From Sinorhizobium fredii NGR234 (lineage in GTDB: Bacteria; Pseudomonadota; Alphaproteobacteria; Rhizobiales; Rhizobiaceae), in assembly GCF_000018545.1 (NCBI RefSeq), contig NC_012587.1, positions 3,008,001-3,072,000 of the forward strand: a DNA stretch of 64,000 nt, in the 5' to 3' direction. Positions within the stretch are counted from its first letter, which is position 1, and every line of letters starts with the position of its first letter. Under the pieces are notes generated by a model. That model worked only from the letters and a program-made list of their open reading frames with translations. It was not told the origin of the DNA and did not search any database. Made by a program: the position numbers and the translations under genes. Of this stretch, positions 56,454 to 64,000 are shown piece after piece.

Positions 56454-57443
56454 ATGCCGACCGTCGCTCCGCTCGATCTCGAAGGCCACGTCGTCGGCGT
56501 GGCCTTTTTGAAGGATGTTCCCTTTTTCGCCGGAGCCGCCGGCACCATTCACCGCCTCGATCACGGCCACAAGACGACCGAGCTGCACGACGGCCTGCTG
56601 TCGCTTGCCTATGACGAGGCAACCGACACGCTGTTGACCGGCGGCGAGGATGGCAAGGTGATGCGTGTTTCGGCCGACGGAACGGCGAGCCTTGTCGCCG
56701 AGACGCCGCGCAAATGGATTTCCCAGGTCGCCGCCGGCCCGCAACGGGCGGTCGCCTATGCCTTCGGCAAGACGAGCTACGTCCGCCTTGACGACGGCAC
56801 CACCAAGGAATTCCCCGAAGAGCGCACCGTCGAGGGCATTGCCTTCGCCCCCAAGGGCCTGCGGATCGCGGTGGCGCGCTACAATGGCGTGTCGCTGCAT
56901 TGGGTGGGAATGGCCGGCCAGCCGCTCGACCTTGAGTGGAAGGGTGCCCATACTGGCGTTACCTTTTCGCCTGACGGCCGTTTCGTCGTCACCACGATGC
57001 AGGAAAATGCGCTGCATGGCTGGAAACTCGATGCGAAGCCAGGGGCCGAGGCGCGGCACATGCGCATGACCGGCTACCCGGCCAAGGTGAAGTCGCTCTC
57101 CTGGTCCGCCAAGGGCAAATGGCTCGCCTCCGCGGGCGCCCCGGCAGCAATCGTCTGGCCATTCCAGGGCAAGGACGGGCCGATGGGCAAGGCGCCGCTC
57201 GAACTCGGCACCCGCGGCAACACGATGGTGACGACGGTCGCCTGCCATCCGGCCGAGGAGATCGTCGCGATCGGCTACGAGGACGGCATGATCCTCGCCG
57301 CCCGCCTCGCCGACAGCAAGGAAGTGCTGCTGCGCCGCCCCGGCAAGGGCGCGATCACCGCGATGGCCTGGAACAGGACTGGCCGCCAGCTTGCCTTCGG
57401 CTCCGCCGCCGGCGATTGCGGCGTAGTGGATCTAGCGGGGTAG
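56454..57443 (+). CDS. WD40-like beta-propeller protein
   Basis: This 329-residue protein is built of repeated WD40-like blades, with motifs such as TLLTGGEDGKVMRV, VTFSPDGRFVVTTMQENALHGW and SWSAKGKWLASAGAPAAIVW. It is probably a cytosolic scaffold. Its position 139 bases after the CobW-type GTPase, with a repeat between, hints at related function in metal supply, as seen in other rhizobia, but this is inference. There is no signal peptide. GGTAACC-like sequence gives only a weak ribosome site. Confidence 0.82.
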   Translation: MPTVAPLDLEGHVVGVAFLKDVPFFAGAAGTIHRLDHGHKTTELHDGLLSLAYDEATDTLLTGGEDGKVMRVSADGTASLVAETPRKWISQVAAGPQRAVAYAFGKTSYVRLDDGTTKEFPEERTVEGIAFAPKGLRIAVARYNGVSLHWVGMAGQPLDLEWKGAHTGVTFSPDGRFVVTTMQENALHGWKLDAKPGAEARHMRMTGYPAKVKSLSWSAKGKWLASAGAPAAIVWPFQGKDGPMGKAPLELGTRGNTMVTTVACHPAEEIVAIGYEDGMILAARLADSKEVLLRRPGKGAITAMAWNRTGRQLAFGSAAGDCGVVDLAG

Positions 57444-57459
57444 GCTGCAGATACAATGG

Positions 57460-57580
57460 CCCCTCTCCTCGGGTTTAACCCGAAGACTAGCCCTCTCCCC
57501 GCACGCGGGGAGAGGGAACTTGGGCGGCGCGGCATATCCCTCGCCTGGCGGGGAGAAGGTGGCGGCAGCCGGATGAGGGG
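57460..57580. repeat. modular CCCCTCTCC rhizobial intergenic repeat, copy 3
   Basis: CCCTCTCCTCGGG opens the element, with CCTCTCCCC/GGGGAGAGG and a closing GGGGAGAAGGTGGCGGCAG...GGATGAGGGG. It lies between the convergent ends of the WD40-like gene and the glyoxalase-superfamily gene. It has the same layout as 34055-34182 and 43303-43412. Confidence 0.75.
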
Positions 57581-57596
57581 CAATCCCCTGCCGTCC

Positions 57597-58043
57597 TCAC
57601 CACTCGAGTTCCAGATGCGGCCGCCCGTTCGACGTCCTTTCGACCGTGCGGCCGTTTTCGTCGACGATTGCCGTCACCCGCTGGCGGAAGGCCGAGAAGC
57701 TTTCGAAGGTGACGACATCGACCGGCGCGTCGAATTTAAACGTCAGCCGGTAGTGACCCGGCTTCGCGGTCAGGGCCTGGGCTGAGAGGATTTCGCCCGC
57801 GAAGGCTTGGCCGAGATAATGACCTTTCACCCGCGCACCAAGCATCCATGGATTGAACGGCGGCCGATTGCCAGCGGCGGCGTGCAGCGTGTTCCAATCT
57901 CGATAGCCGTATTGCGCGGCGATCAGTTCGAGGGATTTCGAATGTCCGATCTGCCCGCCTTCGGCGCAAAGCCGGGCGCGTAGGCGCTTGGCCTGGTCCT
58001 TCAGCGTGTCCAACGCTGGAAGCGTGCGTAATTCATGCGTCAT
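57597..58043 (-). CDS. glyoxalase-superfamily-related protein
   Basis: This 148-residue protein begins with a conserved helical unit (LDTLKDQAKRLRARL...SHSKSLELIAAQYGYRDWNTLHA-type) that defines a small family annotated as glyoxalase superfamily protein; the C-terminal half is beta-rich. Function is unknown. The ATG at 58043 has CAGGAGA upstream. It is convergent with the WD40-like gene. Confidence 0.7.
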   Translation of the reverse strand: MTHELRTLPALDTLKDQAKRLRARLCAEGGQIGHSKSLELIAAQYGYRDWNTLHAAAGNRPPFNPWMLGARVKGHYLGQAFAGEILSAQALTAKPGHYRLTFKFDAPVDVVTFESFSAFRQRVTAIVDENGRTVERTSNGRPHLELEW

Positions 58044-58307
58044 GACAGGGTCTCCTGCGGTGGCATGCGCTTTTTCGGATGGGTGACCGCATTGCCATCG
58101 GTTCGCATGCCTTCGAGGCGTGACCGAGTCGAAAAGAGGGACTTCACCAAAGCTTCAACGCTTGCGGACGGCGGGGGCCCTCGCCCGCCGCCTCCATAGG
58201 CGAAGCGGTGTACGCTGTCAAATGCACGCCCTTCCGAATCCGCGCAATTCCTCGTTGCAGCGGGTTCGCAGATATGGAACGACTGTATGACGCGAGAGGA
58301 GATTCCC

Positions 58308-58943
58308 ATGAACGAGATGACCATCCTTGCATTTGCCGCCGTCGCCTTCATTGGCATTGCAACGCCGGGTCCGACCGTGCTCTTGGCGCTGACCAACGGG
58401 TCGCGCTTTGGCGTTCGCCGCGCTGGCTACGGAATGATCGGTGCGGTGCTCTCGGATTTCGTGCTGATCGGAGCGGTGGCGCTCGGCCTCGGCGCGCTGC
58501 TTGCAGCGTCGGAGTTCTGGTTCACGGTGGTCAAATGGCTGGGCGCCGCCTATCTCGCCGTTCTGGGCGTCCAGTTGCTGCGCTCCCGCGGCACGCTCGA
58601 CATCGCATCGCAGGACGTGCAGGCCGTCGGTCCCGGCACGCCGCGCGCCGTCTTCCTGAAGAGTTTTCTCGTCGCCGTCACCAATCCCAAGGGTTACCTG
58701 TTCTTTTCCGCCTTCCTGCCGCAGTTCATCGACCCCGCCCTGCCACAAGCGCAACAATACGCCGTGCTCGCCCTCGTCTTCGCATCGATCGATTTCCTGG
58801 TAATGTTCGGCTATGCGCTGCTTGGCTCGCAAGCGGTGCGGTTTCTGAAGCGGTCCGGCGCGATCTGGCTCGACCGGGTGTGCGGCGGTGCGCTGCTGGC
58901 GCTTGCCGGATCGCTGGCCTTCTATCGCAGGGCAACCTCTTGA
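58308..58943 (+). CDS. LysE/RhtB-family amino acid exporter
   Basis: This 211-residue inner-membrane exporter has six predicted hydrophobic helices. The family signature is visible: TPGPTVLLALTNG near residue 20 and FLVAVTNPKGYLFFSAFLPQFI in the middle. It probably exports an amino acid or derivative such as homoserine lactone or lysine; the substrate is unknown. AGAGGAG precedes the ATG at 58308; the first seven in-frame residues from 58287 look like leader. A shared hairpin ends it and the convergent GNAT gene. Confidence 0.9.
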   Translation: MNEMTILAFAAVAFIGIATPGPTVLLALTNGSRFGVRRAGYGMIGAVLSDFVLIGAVALGLGALLAASEFWFTVVKWLGAAYLAVLGVQLLRSRGTLDIASQDVQAVGPGTPRAVFLKSFLVAVTNPKGYLFFSAFLPQFIDPALPQAQQYAVLALVFASIDFLVMFGYALLGSQAVRFLKRSGAIWLDRVCGGALLALAGSLAFYRRATS

Positions 58944-58992
58944 GGGCTCCACGAACGAGCTGCCTTCAACTCGTGAGTACGGTCCGAGAATG

Positions 58993-59024
58993 ACAGCGCT
59001 CCCGCCTCGCGACGGGAGCGCTGT
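58993..59024. terminator. bidirectional terminator between LysE and GNAT genes
   Basis: ACAGCGCTCCCG pairs with CGGGAGCGCTGT around an 8-base loop. It lies 50 bases after the LysE stop and 38 bases from the GNAT stop. T-run is weak. Confidence 0.65.
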
Positions 59025-59061
59025 TCCTGTCGCCTCCGCAGGGTGAGAGGCGTAAGAAATG

Positions 59062-59652
59062 TCAGGCGGCGCGCTTGACCGGCGGCAGGGCGAGCTTCCG
59101 GCCGCTGGCGACCAGCATTCCGGCCGCCCCCTCGAGCCAGCCCTCTTTCAGTTCGAGCGCCAGGAAGCGGTTGCGCTCGAAGGGGCCGGGCATGACGAGA
59201 TGCTGGGTGCGCGCGGCGAAGAAGCCGAAACGCTCGTAATAGGCGGCATCGCCGACAAGCAGGATGGCGCCGTGGCCGCGGTTCGCCGCTTCCTCGATTG
59301 CCGCACGCATCAGCATGCCGCCGATCCCCTTGCCCTCATGCGCCGGGTCGACGGCCAGCGGCCCGAGGAGCAGCGCCGGGACGGCCTGCCCTTCGCGGGT
59401 GACACCGGCCTCGATATCCCAGAGGCGCACGGTGCCGATGGCGTGTCCGTCGACGTCGCGCGCCACAAGGGCAAGGCCCTCGGCCGGCACGCGGCCGCGG
59501 CGCAGCTTTTCCGACGACTTCTTGCGGCGGCCGGAGCCCATGGCCCGGTCGAGCAGGTTTTCCCGCGCGACGACATCGCCCGGATTCTCGGCGTCTATAA
59601 CAAAGGTGGACGGCGCGAAGAACGCGCGCAGGGTGTCAACAACAGCGGCCAT
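59062..59652 (-). CDS. GNAT-family N-acetyltransferase
   Basis: This 196-residue protein has the acetyl-CoA binding motif LGPLAVDPAHEGKGIGGML and the following VGDAAYYERFGF of the GNAT fold. The target amine is unknown. GGGAGGCCCC precedes the ATG. It lies downstream of the decarboxylase gene on the same strand, after a terminator-like hairpin. Confidence 0.88.
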   Translation of the reverse strand: MAAVVDTLRAFFAPSTFVIDAENPGDVVARENLLDRAMGSGRRKKSSEKLRRGRVPAEGLALVARDVDGHAIGTVRLWDIEAGVTREGQAVPALLLGPLAVDPAHEGKGIGGMLMRAAIEEAANRGHGAILLVGDAAYYERFGFFAARTQHLVMPGPFERNRFLALELKEGWLEGAAGMLVASGRKLALPPVKRAA

Positions 59653-59709
59653 CGGGGCCTCCCGTCATCAAAACCGCTTCAGGCGGACCAAAGATGATTG
59701 TGAAGTCGC

Positions 59710-59732
59710 CGCTCCCGTCTGTGACGGGAGCG
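59710..59732 (-). terminator. hairpin after the decarboxylase gene
   Basis: CGCTCCCGTC pairs with GACGGGAGCG around a 3-base loop. It lies 7 bases after the decarboxylase stop; its stem closely resembles that at 58993-59024. T-tract is short. Confidence 0.6.
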
Positions 59733-59739
59733 AGCAGGA

Positions 59740-60873
59740 TCAGATCACATAGGCCTTCAGCGGCTCGAAGCCATTGAAGGCGACGGCCGAGTAGGTGGTC
59801 GTGTAGGCGCCGGTGCCCTCGATCAGCACCTCGTCGCCGATCGTCAGCGAGATCGGCAGGGGGTACATGTTCTTCTCGTAGAGCACGTCGGCCGAATCGC
59901 AGGTCGGACCGGCGAGCACGCAGGGCTCCATTTCGTCGGCATCGCGCGCCGTGCGGATCGGGTAGCGGATCGCCTCGTCCATCGTCTCGGCGAGACCGCC
60001 GAACTTGCCGATGTCGAGGAAGACCCAGCGGTGGCTGTCGTTGTCCGACTTCTTCGAGACGAGAACGACCTCCGCCTTGATCACGCCAGCATTGCCGACC
60101 ATGCCGCGGCCCGGCTCGATGATCGTCTCCGGAATGTTGTTGCCGAAGTGCTTCTTCAGCGCACCGAAGATCGCCTGGCCATAGGCTTCGGCCGACGGAA
60201 CGTCCCGGAGGTACTTCGTCGGGAAACCGCCGCCCATATTGACCATCTTGAGCTCGATGCCCTGCTTGTCAAGCTGCCCGAAGACCCGCTTGGCGTCGGC
60301 GAGCGCCGCATCCCAGGCGTCGAGCTTCGTCATCTGCGAGCCGACATGGAACGACACGCCGTAGGAGACGAGGCCGAGCTGATGGGCGTAGACGAGCACG
60401 TCGACGGCCATCTGCGGCACGCAGCCGAACTTGCGCGACAGCGGCCACTCGGCGCCTTCGCCGTCCGTCAGCACGCGGCAGAACACACGGGCACCCGGAG
60501 CGGCACGCGCGACCTTTTCGACCTCTTCATGGCTGTCGACCGCGAAGAGGTTGATGCCGAGCGCGTGGGCGCGGGCAATGTCGCGCTCCTTCTTGATGGT
60601 GTTGCCATAAGAAATGCGGCTCGGGGTCGCACCGGCTTCGAGCGCCATTTCGATTTCGGCGACGGACGCGCAATCGAAATTGGAGCCGAGACCGGCGAGC
60701 AGGCGCAGGATTTCCGGCGCCGGGTTGGCCTTCACGGCGTAGTAGATGGCGCTATCGGGCAGCGCATGACGGAAAGCCTTGAAATTGTCGCGCACGATGT
60801 CGAGGTCGACAACGAGGCAGGGGCCTTCGGGTCGTCGGGTGTTGAGGAAGTCGATGATGCGTGCGGTGGTCAT
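59740..60873 (-). CDS. odc2: ornithine/lysine/diaminopimelate-family decarboxylase (Odc2-like)
   Basis: This 377-residue fold type III PLP enzyme has the cofactor lysine K48 (YYAVKANP), the phosphate-binding GGGFPTKY, EPGRGMVG and the active-site cysteine motif GPTCDSADVL. It matches eukaryotic-type ornithine decarboxylases, which make putrescine (some also act on lysine). The start at 60873 gives the usual length; 22 residues upstream belong to the leader. The long upstream leader with a conserved-looking fold suggests a speF-type control by polyamine or ornithine level. Confidence 0.93.
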   Translation of the reverse strand: MTTARIIDFLNTRRPEGPCLVVDLDIVRDNFKAFRHALPDSAIYYAVKANPAPEILRLLAGLGSNFDCASVAEIEMALEAGATPSRISYGNTIKKERDIARAHALGINLFAVDSHEEVEKVARAAPGARVFCRVLTDGEGAEWPLSRKFGCVPQMAVDVLVYAHQLGLVSYGVSFHVGSQMTKLDAWDAALADAKRVFGQLDKQGIELKMVNMGGGFPTKYLRDVPSAEAYGQAIFGALKKHFGNNIPETIIEPGRGMVGNAGVIKAEVVLVSKKSDNDSHRWVFLDIGKFGGLAETMDEAIRYPIRTARDADEMEPCVLAGPTCDSADVLYEKNMYPLPISLTIGDEVLIEGTGAYTTTYSAVAFNGFEPLKAYVI

Positions 60874-61310
60874 GGCTGTATTCCCCGATCCATTAGACTC
60901 CACAACTGTGGAGGACAAAGGGCATACGCGCGCTTGCACTGGAACCAGCCGGTGGAGACCCCGGAACCATGCATGCGCTCGATGCGCGTAACGGTGAATC
61001 GAAGCCCGCGAAGGCTAAGACTCGGCTTTGTCTGCCATGGATTGGAGGGAATAACCCAACCGCACTTCCGGCAATGAAGGTGTGCCTCTTCAGTAACCCC
61101 GGCTGTTGGAGAGCCGGCAGACACCAGAAAGGCCCGCACCGTCGTTGCTTCAAGATGTCCTCGCATTTCCCGGTTGGCCGGAATAGCGACTGGAGGGGTT
61201 AGTTCCAGGTACCTTACCGAGATCCTCACCTAATCGAGGGTCGGCGGACACCCACAGGCACGTGCGACTTTGGGCAAGGGCGTAGGTAAGAAAAATCACT
61301 GTCTTAATCA
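60874..61310 (-). ncRNA. speF-type leader RNA of the decarboxylase gene (putative)
   Basis: A roughly 430-base untranslated region precedes the decarboxylase. In alphaproteobacteria, including S. meliloti, a conserved speF leader RNA sits at this place. Pairable stems are seen, such as ATGCATG/CATGCAT surroundings, CTCCACA/TGTGGAG (60899-60914) and CCGGC/GCCGG pairs around 61100. Short open frames within it (to 61153 and 61229) are unlikely to be proteins, but one may be a leader peptide. Exact ends are not determined. Confidence 0.6.
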
Positions 61311-61480
61311 AGGGTTTTTTCCAATTCGCCCCTAATTTTTTCTGGACCGGCGCGCGACGTGAGTGTTCACATTCGATGAACGATCGCGGCAGGGTCCTTG
61401 GTGGTGGCAGAGACGCCCGAAAGAGGCTTTCCCAGGCCGATTTTTCCGGCCCCGGCGCGGCGAAAAGAGAAGGACGAATC

Positions 61481-62374
61481 ATGGACACCTTGACCCGCAT
61501 CCGCGCCTTCATCGACGTCGTGGACGCGGAGGGTTTCTCGGCCGCCGCCCGGCGTGTCGGCAAATCCAAGGCGCTGCTTTCGAAATATGTCCGCGAACTC
61601 GAAGACGAGCTCGGCGCGCTGCTCCTCAACCGCACGACGCGGCAGTTCTCGCTGACCGAGGCGGGTCATACCTATTACCGCTCCGCCTCCGAAATCCTGA
61701 AGGAGATCGACAATCTTGCCGATCTCGTCCGCGCCAACAATTCCGACCTGCGCGGCCGCCTCCGAATCACCGTGCCGCGGACCTTCGTCGATGCGGAGAT
61801 CGGCCAGTCGCTGATCGACTTCGGCAGGCAGCATCCGGAACTGTCGCTGGAGATCGTCTCCGACGACCGTTTCGTCGATCTGGTCGAGGAAGGCTTCGAC
61901 GTGGCTGTCCGCATCACCCGACTCGAGGATTCGACGCTGATCGCCCGCAAGCTCGACGACTTCCAGGTGCTGCTCTGCGCTTCGCCGGGATTCCTCGAGA
62001 AAGTCGGTCCGCTGACGCATCCGAGCGAGCTGTCGAAAATTCCGTGCATTCTCGACACGAACGGCCGCTCCTATTCGAACTGGCGGTTCATCGAACCGGA
62101 CGGATCGCCCTTTTCGGTGCCGGTGAGCGGACCGATGGAGGTCAACAGCCCGCTGGCTTCCGTCCGCGCCGCCGTGACCGGCATGGGTGTGGCGCCCGTG
62201 CCGGACTTCATCGCCCGGCCGAAGATTCAGTCAGGCGAGCTCGTGACGCTCTTCGACGACTACCTGCCCAGGGACCGCGGCATCTACGCGATCTATCCGC
62301 ACCGGCGCTATCTGCCGACCAAGGTGCGCACTTTCGTCGATTTCCTGCACGGCTGGTTCCGCAAGACGCAATGA
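61481..62374 (+). CDS. LysR-family transcriptional regulator
   Basis: This 297-residue LysR regulator has the helix-turn-helix in its first 50 residues (GFSAAARRVGKSKALLSKYV) and the effector domain from about 90 (LRITVPRTFVDAEIG). The start at 61481 is preceded by AAGGACG; the longer frame to 61376 is not family-like. It is divergent from the decarboxylase leader, so it might regulate that gene, but this is not supported by a seen operator. Confidence 0.9.
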   Translation: MDTLTRIRAFIDVVDAEGFSAAARRVGKSKALLSKYVRELEDELGALLLNRTTRQFSLTEAGHTYYRSASEILKEIDNLADLVRANNSDLRGRLRITVPRTFVDAEIGQSLIDFGRQHPELSLEIVSDDRFVDLVEEGFDVAVRITRLEDSTLIARKLDDFQVLLCASPGFLEKVGPLTHPSELSKIPCILDTNGRSYSNWRFIEPDGSPFSVPVSGPMEVNSPLASVRAAVTGMGVAPVPDFIARPKIQSGELVTLFDDYLPRDRGIYAIYPHRRYLPTKVRTFVDFLHGWFRKTQ

Positions 62375-62482
62375 AGGCGTGTGCGGTGCTTTGCCGGGCG
62401 AAGTCCCAATTCCGTCCCATTTACGGTACATTCCGTGGCGATTCGCACGGTCCCCTTCGACCGGAAAGGACTTCCAATTCCG

Positions 62483-63127
62483 ATGAACATACAACGCCTC
62501 GCCCTGGCCGGCCTTGCGACGCTGTTGATGCCGGGGCTCGCCGCCGCCCATCCGCACATCTTCGCCGAGGCGCGGCTGGAGATCGTCTCCGACGACAAGG
62601 GGGAGATTGGTGAGCTGCGCAACGTCTGGCGGTTCGACGAGCTGTTCTCGGCAAGCGTCGTGCTCGACTTCGACAAGAACTCCAACGCCACGCTCGATCC
62701 GGACGAGCTGAAGGAAGTCGGCCAGACCGTGCTGGAGTCGCTTTCCGAGTACAACTATTACACGACGATCTTCGCCAACGGAAAATCGATAAAGGTCACA
62801 AAGCCCGACAGCATCACGGTCGACTACAAGGACAATCAACTGATGATGATGTTCGCGGTCAAGCCGGCCGAGGCGATGCCGCTCAAGGGCAAGCTCTCCT
62901 TCGGTGTCTATGATCCGACCATGTACACGGCGATGGACTTCCCGACCGATGACGACCTCACAGTCGTCGGCGAGAAGATCGAGGCCTGCCAGCACCAGGT
63001 GGTGCGGCCGGATCCGGACGAGGTGCTGGCCGAGAACAAGGACACGCTGACCGACGCCTTCTGGAACGATCCGACCGGCACCGACATGTCGAAGCTCTTC
63101 GCAACGAGGATCGAGGTCACATGCTGA
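62483..63127 (+). CDS. DUF1007 periplasmic protein
   Basis: This 214-residue protein has a signal peptide (LALAGLATLLMPGLAAA, cleavage before HPH) and the DUF1007 domain starting HPHIFAEARLEI. DUF1007 genes commonly precede NicO-type nickel/cobalt permeases, as here. The histidines right after cleavage suggest metal binding in the periplasm. AAAGGAC lies 13 bases upstream of the ATG at 62483. The frame overlaps the next gene by seven bases, so they are translated together. Confidence 0.85.
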   Translation: MNIQRLALAGLATLLMPGLAAAHPHIFAEARLEIVSDDKGEIGELRNVWRFDELFSASVVLDFDKNSNATLDPDELKEVGQTVLESLSEYNYYTTIFANGKSIKVTKPDSITVDYKDNQLMMMFAVKPAEAMPLKGKLSFGVYDPTMYTAMDFPTDDDLTVVGEKIEACQHQVVRPDPDEVLAENKDTLTDAFWNDPTGTDMSKLFATRIEVTC

Positions 63128-64000
63128 ACCTGCGCAGGATCGGCGGTCCGCTCGGCGCCGCCCTTCTGTTGACGGCTCTTTCGGCGACGCTCGCCGTGGC
63201 GCAATCGCCGCTCGGCATCGGCTCCGCTGAACCTTCGATCCCGACCAACGGCGTCTTCGGCGGATTTTTCGCCTGGGTGAACATGGAGCAGCAGAGCTTC
63301 TACCGGCTGCTGACCGGCGCGCTCAAGGGCATGCGCGAGAACCCCTGGCAGCTCTGGTCGCTGATCGGCCTCTCCTTCGCCTATGGCGTCTTCCACGCGG
63401 CCGGCCCCGGCCACGGCAAGGCGGTGATTTCCTCCTACATGATCGCCAACGAGACGGAACTGAAGCGCGGCGTTCTCTTGTCGTTTCTCTCCTCGATCCT
63501 GCAGGGCGTCGTCGCGATTCTGTTGATCGGCGCCGTCTATCTCGTGTTGCGCGGCTCCTCCATCAACATGACGCGCGCCACCCATTGGCTCGAGGTCGCA
63601 AGCTATGCGCTGATCGCCGCCTTCGGCGCCTGGCTGGTCTTCCGCAAGCTGAGGTCAATGGCCCGGCCGGCGCTCGCCCTTGCCGGCGGGCACGTCCATC
63701 ATGACCATGTCCACCACGACCATGGCCGACATGACCATGATCACCCGCATCACCGCCATGAACACGGCCACGCGCATGGTCCGGGCGAGGTCTGCGCCAC
63801 CTGCGGCCACGCCCATGCACCCGACCCGCAAATGCTGAAGGGCGATCGCTTTGCGCTGAGCGAAGCCTGGTCGGCGATCGTCGCGGTCGGCCTGCGCCCC
63901 TGCTCCGGTGCCCTGATCGTGCTTTCCTTCGCGCTCCTGAACGGGCTCTATCTCGGCGGCGTGCTGTCGGTCTTCGCGATGTCGATCGGCACCGCCATCA
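63121..64000 (+). CDS. NicO/RcnA-type nickel/cobalt efflux protein (3' end beyond window)
   Basis: The ATG at 63121 overlaps the DUF1007 stop (ATGCTGA), and the frame stays open to the window end (293 codons). It has an N-terminal signal/membrane segment, then membrane helices with the RcnA/NicO signature HAAGPGHGKA. A loop rich in histidine and aspartate follows (about residues 195-240), then RPCSGAL in the next helix. Such proteins export nickel and cobalt across the inner membrane. The C-terminal part is missing because the window ends. Confidence 0.85.
   Translation, partial: MLNLRRIGGPLGAALLLTALSATLAVAQSPLGIGSAEPSIPTNGVFGGFFAWVNMEQQSFYRLLTGALKGMRENPWQLWSLIGLSFAYGVFHAAGPGHGKAVISSYMIANETELKRGVLLSFLSSILQGVVAILLIGAVYLVLRGSSINMTRATHWLEVASYALIAAFGAWLVFRKLRSMARPALALAGGHVHHDHVHHDHGRHDHDHPHHRHEHGHAHGPGEVCATCGHAHAPDPQMLKGDRFALSEAWSAIVAVGLRPCSGALIVLSFALLNGLYLGGVLSVFAMSIGTAI

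Noticed and set aside
60893..61229. Minus-strand frames of 86 and 119 residues upstream of the decarboxylase as genes
   Set aside because: They lie inside the structured leader, lack family similarity, and look like by-products of the RNA sequence; a short leader peptide is still possible.

Overview
The window is about 64 kb of high-GC alphaproteobacterial chromosome. It is almost certainly from a Rhizobiaceae member close to Sinorhizobium/Ensifer. The basis is gene content (soxBDAG, a glgPBCA-pgm-glgX operon, a three-part pnt transhydrogenase, an odc with a long speF-like leader, several class III cyclases), TTG and GTG starts, and rhizobial intergenic palindromes of the RIME type. Species is not determined. 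No rRNA, CRISPR array, insertion sequence, prophage or plasmid origin was found. The only RNA gene seen with certainty is tRNA-Val(GAC) at the left end.

Layout. 1-1950: tRNA-Val with its own promoter and terminator, then a gene-poor stretch with poorly conserved-looking small ORFs, a 55-residue membrane protein and an orphan terminator. 1951-6326: a redoxin and a 1089-residue zinc-ribbon/cyclase/ATPase/TPR regulator. 6327-13359: ilvD, a GFA-type enzyme divergent from a MarR regulator with twin operators, a second MarR, DUF1579 and VOC proteins, and a LysR/aldo-keto reductase divergent pair. 13498-20369: a cassette of two transglutaminase-like proteins (one fused to DUF2126) around a fused circularly permuted ATP-grasp/alpha-E protein, a predicted but uncharacterised peptide-ligation system. 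20545-21786: a TadG-like VWA protein.

22061-33413 is a complete glycogen operon (glgP, glgB, glgC, glgA, pgm, glgX), with synthesis and breakdown enzymes transcribed together, followed by a MaoC-like hydratase. 34255-39450 (minus strand) is soxB-soxD-soxA-soxG, the heterotetrameric sarcosine oxidase that feeds one-carbon units to tetrahydrofolate. rpsU, a TPR lipoprotein, a DUF992 secreted protein and a second cyclase follow. 43434-46403 (minus) is the proton-translocating transhydrogenase pntAA-pntAB-pntB, preceded by a small aa3 oxidase subunit IV.

47139-50391 pairs a FeeM/LuxI-like N-acyltransferase, whose upstream region carries two CtrA-type boxes, with a membrane GGDEF-EAL protein. 50791-57443 holds a class-I glutamine amidotransferase-like (C26) hydrolase, a 2-hydroxyacid dehydrogenase with a LacI regulator, a MarR/creatininase divergent pair, a CobW-type GTPase with a histidine-rich segment and a WD40-like protein. 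57597-64000 holds a glyoxalase-superfamily protein, a LysE exporter, a GNAT enzyme, ornithine/lysine decarboxylase with its leader, a LysR regulator and a DUF1007-NicO nickel/cobalt efflux pair cut by the window end.

Most genes are housekeeping or metabolic. The least understood content is the transglutaminase/ATP-grasp/alpha-E cassette, the possible CtrA-controlled N-acyltransferase, and the repeats that sit between and within operons.
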